DNA of 7,345 nt from Deltaproteobacteria bacterium (GTDB taxonomy: Bacteria > Desulfobacterota > Desulfarculia > Adiutricales > Adiutricaceae): the NCBI GenBank assembly GCA_031288745.1, contig JAITQT010000184.1, positions 1 through 7,345 of the forward strand, in the 5' to 3' direction. A program made the translations under genes and the position numbers. The notes beneath the pieces were generated by a model that saw only the letters and a program-made list of their open reading frames with translations, was not told where the DNA came from and made no database searches. Positions 5,458 to 7,345 of this stretch are shown in pieces (position 1 is the first letter of the stretch; every line of letters starts with the position of its first letter).

Positions 5458-6942
5458 TCACGCCTTTCCTTTTTTAAGTCTTTTTGCTTTTTCTTCCTTG
5501 ACCATGAAGATTAAACCCAAAACTTGGATGGTTATGAGAGGGGCCATAGCTATCATGGCTACCATGCCGAAAGCGTCAGTCAAGGGGTTACCGCCTAGGG
5601 CCCTAGAGGCCCCTAAAGTAAGCGAAAGGACGAAGGTGGTTGACATCGGCCCCGAAGCCACGCCTCCTGAGTCGAAGGCGATGGCGGTAAAGAGGGGCGG
5701 GCTAAATTTCATAAGGAGCAAGGCTATAAAATAGCCGGGAATTATAACATACCAGATGCTTATACCCGAGTACACCCTACTCATTCCCAAACCCACGGCA
5801 ATGGCGATGCTAAGAGATAGGGAGGCGAGCATAATGGAGCGCCTAATATATCCCCCGGATACTTCCTCTATTTGATGGGTCAAAACCCAAACGGCAGGTT
5901 CCGCGCAAACGACCACCGCGCCAAAGATAAGCCCTATGGGGATGATGGTTATACCTGAGCCAATGGCACCCAAAGCGCGGCCTAAAGATTCCCCGGCCGG
6001 GCTAAAGCCGCCGTTTACGCCGAGCATAAAAAGAATCATACCCACCATAGCGTAAAGCATGCCTAAAATCATACGCCGAAATTGACTAAAAGACAATTTA
6101 AGAAGCGCGAATTGAAAAAATAAAAAGATGAGCACTAATGGGAAAAGGGCCATGAAAATTTCGCGGGCCGTGTGGGGGAGAAGATTTAGGAAAACCCGAG
6201 CCGAGACTTCAGAGACATGACTTGCCACCGCATGTTCAGAAGTATCGAGCCTACCCATAAATAAGCCTAAGGTGGCTACGGCCATGATAGGGCCGATAGA
6301 AGCTAAGCCTACCATCCCAAAGCTACTAGCGCCTCGATCGTTTTTTTGGGCTGCAGAAGCCACGCCTATGCCCATTGCCATGATAAAGGGCACAGTGATG
6401 GGCCCGGTGGTGGCCCCACCGGAATCAAAGGCTACGCCGACGAACCCAGACTCAATAAAAGCGCAAACCGCAAAGACGATTAAATAGAAAATTAAAAGTA
6501 AAGTCTTTAGCGATAGGCGCATGATGATTCTTAGAGTCCCCAAAACTAAGAAAAGACCCACCCCTAATCCAATGAAAAAGACCAAAAGGTTTTTATTTAT
6601 CCCTGGGGCCACCGAGGTGACCTGAATGGCTAGGACCTGAACGTCGGGTTCGGCTATGGTGATGGCCAAACCTATAGCGAAAGCCGATATAAGTATCTTA
6701 AAAAGGCTTCGATGGCGGGCTAAGGCCCCACCTACTTTTTGCCCGAAGGCCACCATGCCTAGTTCAGCCCCGACTAAAAAGATAGAGAGGCCCAAAATAA
6801 GTAGGCCCCCACCAAGGAGAAAATTAATTAACTTTAAAGTCTCGATAGGGGCGATAGTAAAGTGTAAGAGCGCTACTAGGGCCATGATTGGGACGACCGA
6901 AGCGCTAGATTCTTTTATTTTTTCTATAAATTCCAAGGGCAA
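5458..6942 (-). CDS. DUF1538 multi-pass membrane protein (two DUF1538 repeats), putative transporter
   Basis: This 494-aa integral inner-membrane protein is made of two homologous halves. Matching motifs recur about 250 residues apart: LVGAELG (56-62) with LGVNGG (307-312), AEPDVQVL (97-104) with AEPAVWVL (347-354), FDSGGATTGPIT (172-183) with FDSGGVASGPMS (423-434), and FGMVGLASIGPI (208-219) with FGMVAMIAMAPL (458-469). The conserved acidic FDSGG and AEP positions in hydrophobic surroundings suggest a transport or ion-binding site; the substrate is unknown. The frame opens at a TTG (6942) with AGAGG only 3 nt upstream. A second TTG at 6936, 9 nt from AGAGG, is at least as plausible and would remove two residues. 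No ATG occurs nearby. It forms a two-gene unit with the P-II-like gene downstream. Confidence 0.88.
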   Translation of the reverse strand: MPLEFIEKIKESSASVVPIMALVALLHFTIAPIETLKLINFLLGGGLLILGLSIFLVGAELGMVAFGQKVGGALARHRSLFKILISAFAIGLAITIAEPDVQVLAIQVTSVAPGINKNLLVFFIGLGVGLFLVLGTLRIIMRLSLKTLLLIFYLIVFAVCAFIESGFVGVAFDSGGATTGPITVPFIMAMGIGVASAAQKNDRGASSFGMVGLASIGPIMAVATLGLFMGRLDTSEHAVASHVSEVSARVFLNLLPHTAREIFMALFPLVLIFLFFQFALLKLSFSQFRRMILGMLYAMVGMILFMLGVNGGFSPAGESLGRALGAIGSGITIIPIGLIFGAVVVCAEPAVWVLTHQIEEVSGGYIRRSIMLASLSLSIAIAVGLGMSRVYSGISIWYVIIPGYFIALLLMKFSPPLFTAIAFDSGGVASGPMSTTFVLSLTLGASRALGGNPLTDAFGMVAMIAMAPLITIQVLGLIFMVKEEKAKRLKKGKA

Positions 6943-7058
6943 AATCCTCTTGTCCTGAAATCGTAAGGTTAAAAGTAGTCGCGGTCCAAATCAATTGGCC
7001 GTCTTTAGAGGGTTGTGTCATGGCCCTTCAAAAAGGTCAGACAAACTTAAATTATATT

Positions 7059-7087
7059 ATTATAAATTATTAAATTTAATAAGTTAA
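7059..7087 (-). promoter_or_regulatory. Candidate sigma70-type promoter for the DUF1538/P-II unit (proximal)
   Basis: TTAACT (7087-7082) and a perfect TATAAT (7064-7059) are separated by 17 nt in very AT-rich DNA. A second TATAAT lies at 7056-7051. Transcription would give a leader of roughly 110 nt before the TTG start. AT-richness makes a chance -10 match possible. Confidence 0.45.
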
Positions 7088-7102
7088 CATTCTCCCCTCC
7101 TT
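7076..7102 (-). promoter_or_regulatory. Strong ribosome site with a four-codon leader frame
   Basis: AAGGAGG (7102-7096) lies 5 nt before an ATG (7090) whose frame, Met-Leu-Thr-Tyr, stops at 7076. CCCCT and AGGGG (7094-7098 and 7109-7113 on the plus strand) can pair around a 10-nt loop that holds part of the ribosome site. This may be a short leader peptide or the surviving start of a lost gene. Confidence 0.4.
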
Positions 7103-7114
7103 AAAGCAAGGGGA

Positions 7115-7143
7115 AAACTATTGATAAAGCGCAAATCCGTCAA
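7115..7143 (-). promoter_or_regulatory. Candidate sigma70-type promoter (distal)
   Basis: TTGACG (7143-7138) and TAGTTT (7120-7115) have 17-nt spacing. The -35 is close to consensus and the -10 is weak. It would place the strong ribosome site at 7096-7102 and the four-codon frame at 7076-7090 inside the transcript. Confidence 0.35.
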
Positions 7144-7345
7144 GTCTATTGGAAGGGTTGTTTTTCAGCGGCTGACTTTTTAGGCCAGGTAATCAACAGA
7201 CATTAAGCGCGGCCTACCCGGTCAGAAAATATTTAAAGCTCTGAGAAATGCGCCTTATATCTCCATCTTGAAGGATAAAGTTTTACGGCGCAATAGATAA
7301 AAAAGTTATACTAAAGAACGAAATGATTTTCCATTTTAGGTCTTT
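7144..7345. other. Upstream intergenic stretch
   Basis: No coding frame, RNA gene or repeat could be supported. A small TCAGC/GCTGA palindrome (7166-7176) has no room for a loop and is not interpreted. Confidence 0.35.

Noticed and set aside
5498..6958. Three plus-strand open frames opposite the DUF1538 gene
   Set aside because: They are shadows of the Gly/Ala-rich membrane protein gene; none has a family motif.

Overview
The window reads as a Gram-negative bacterial chromosome segment. A deltaproteobacterial (Desulfobacterota-type) origin fits the folK / small YHS-like protein / DUF4124-SLT transglycosylase / pgsA order and the DUF1538 plus P-II-like pair. That placement comes from remembered family context and is not proven by the sequence. 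All convincing genes lie on the minus strand. The wide gene-poor stretches, broken reading frames beside intact genes, and a small protein that has lost its predicted metal ligands suggest a genome undergoing decay, as in host-associated lineages.

Layout from left to right: 1-600 is gene-free and holds two small non-autonomous transposable elements, here called A and B. A G-rich tract follows at 621-644. Positions 720-2622 hold a tight minus-strand cluster: a membrane-anchored small protein, a lipid- or signal-anchored lytic transglycosylase, and CDP-diacylglycerol-glycerol-3-phosphate phosphatidyltransferase (pgsA). Upstream of it is an open but start-less remnant (2624-2821) and then folK (2850-3344). 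Positions 3345-4090 look like decayed coding DNA. Second copies of A and B, inverted relative to the first, lie at 4098-4383 and 4397-4506. Positions 4746-6942 encode a two-gene unit: a duplicated DUF1538 membrane protein followed 1 nt later by a protein with two P-II-like domains. Its leader lies at 6943-7143.

The strongest unexpected signal is the pair of short mobile elements. A (about 285 bp) has GT...AC ends with a shared GTTCACMAA inner repeat and 8-bp target duplications (one perfect, one 7/8). B (about 110 bp) is nearly palindromic, has 16-bp terminal repeats and perfect 6-bp target duplications. At both loci A and B sit only 11-13 bp apart, yet the separate target duplications show independent insertions.

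The DUF1538/P-II pair looks like a transporter of unknown substrate with a dedicated nucleotide- or metabolite-sensing partner. Both proteins are internally duplicated, so the pair may have doubled together.
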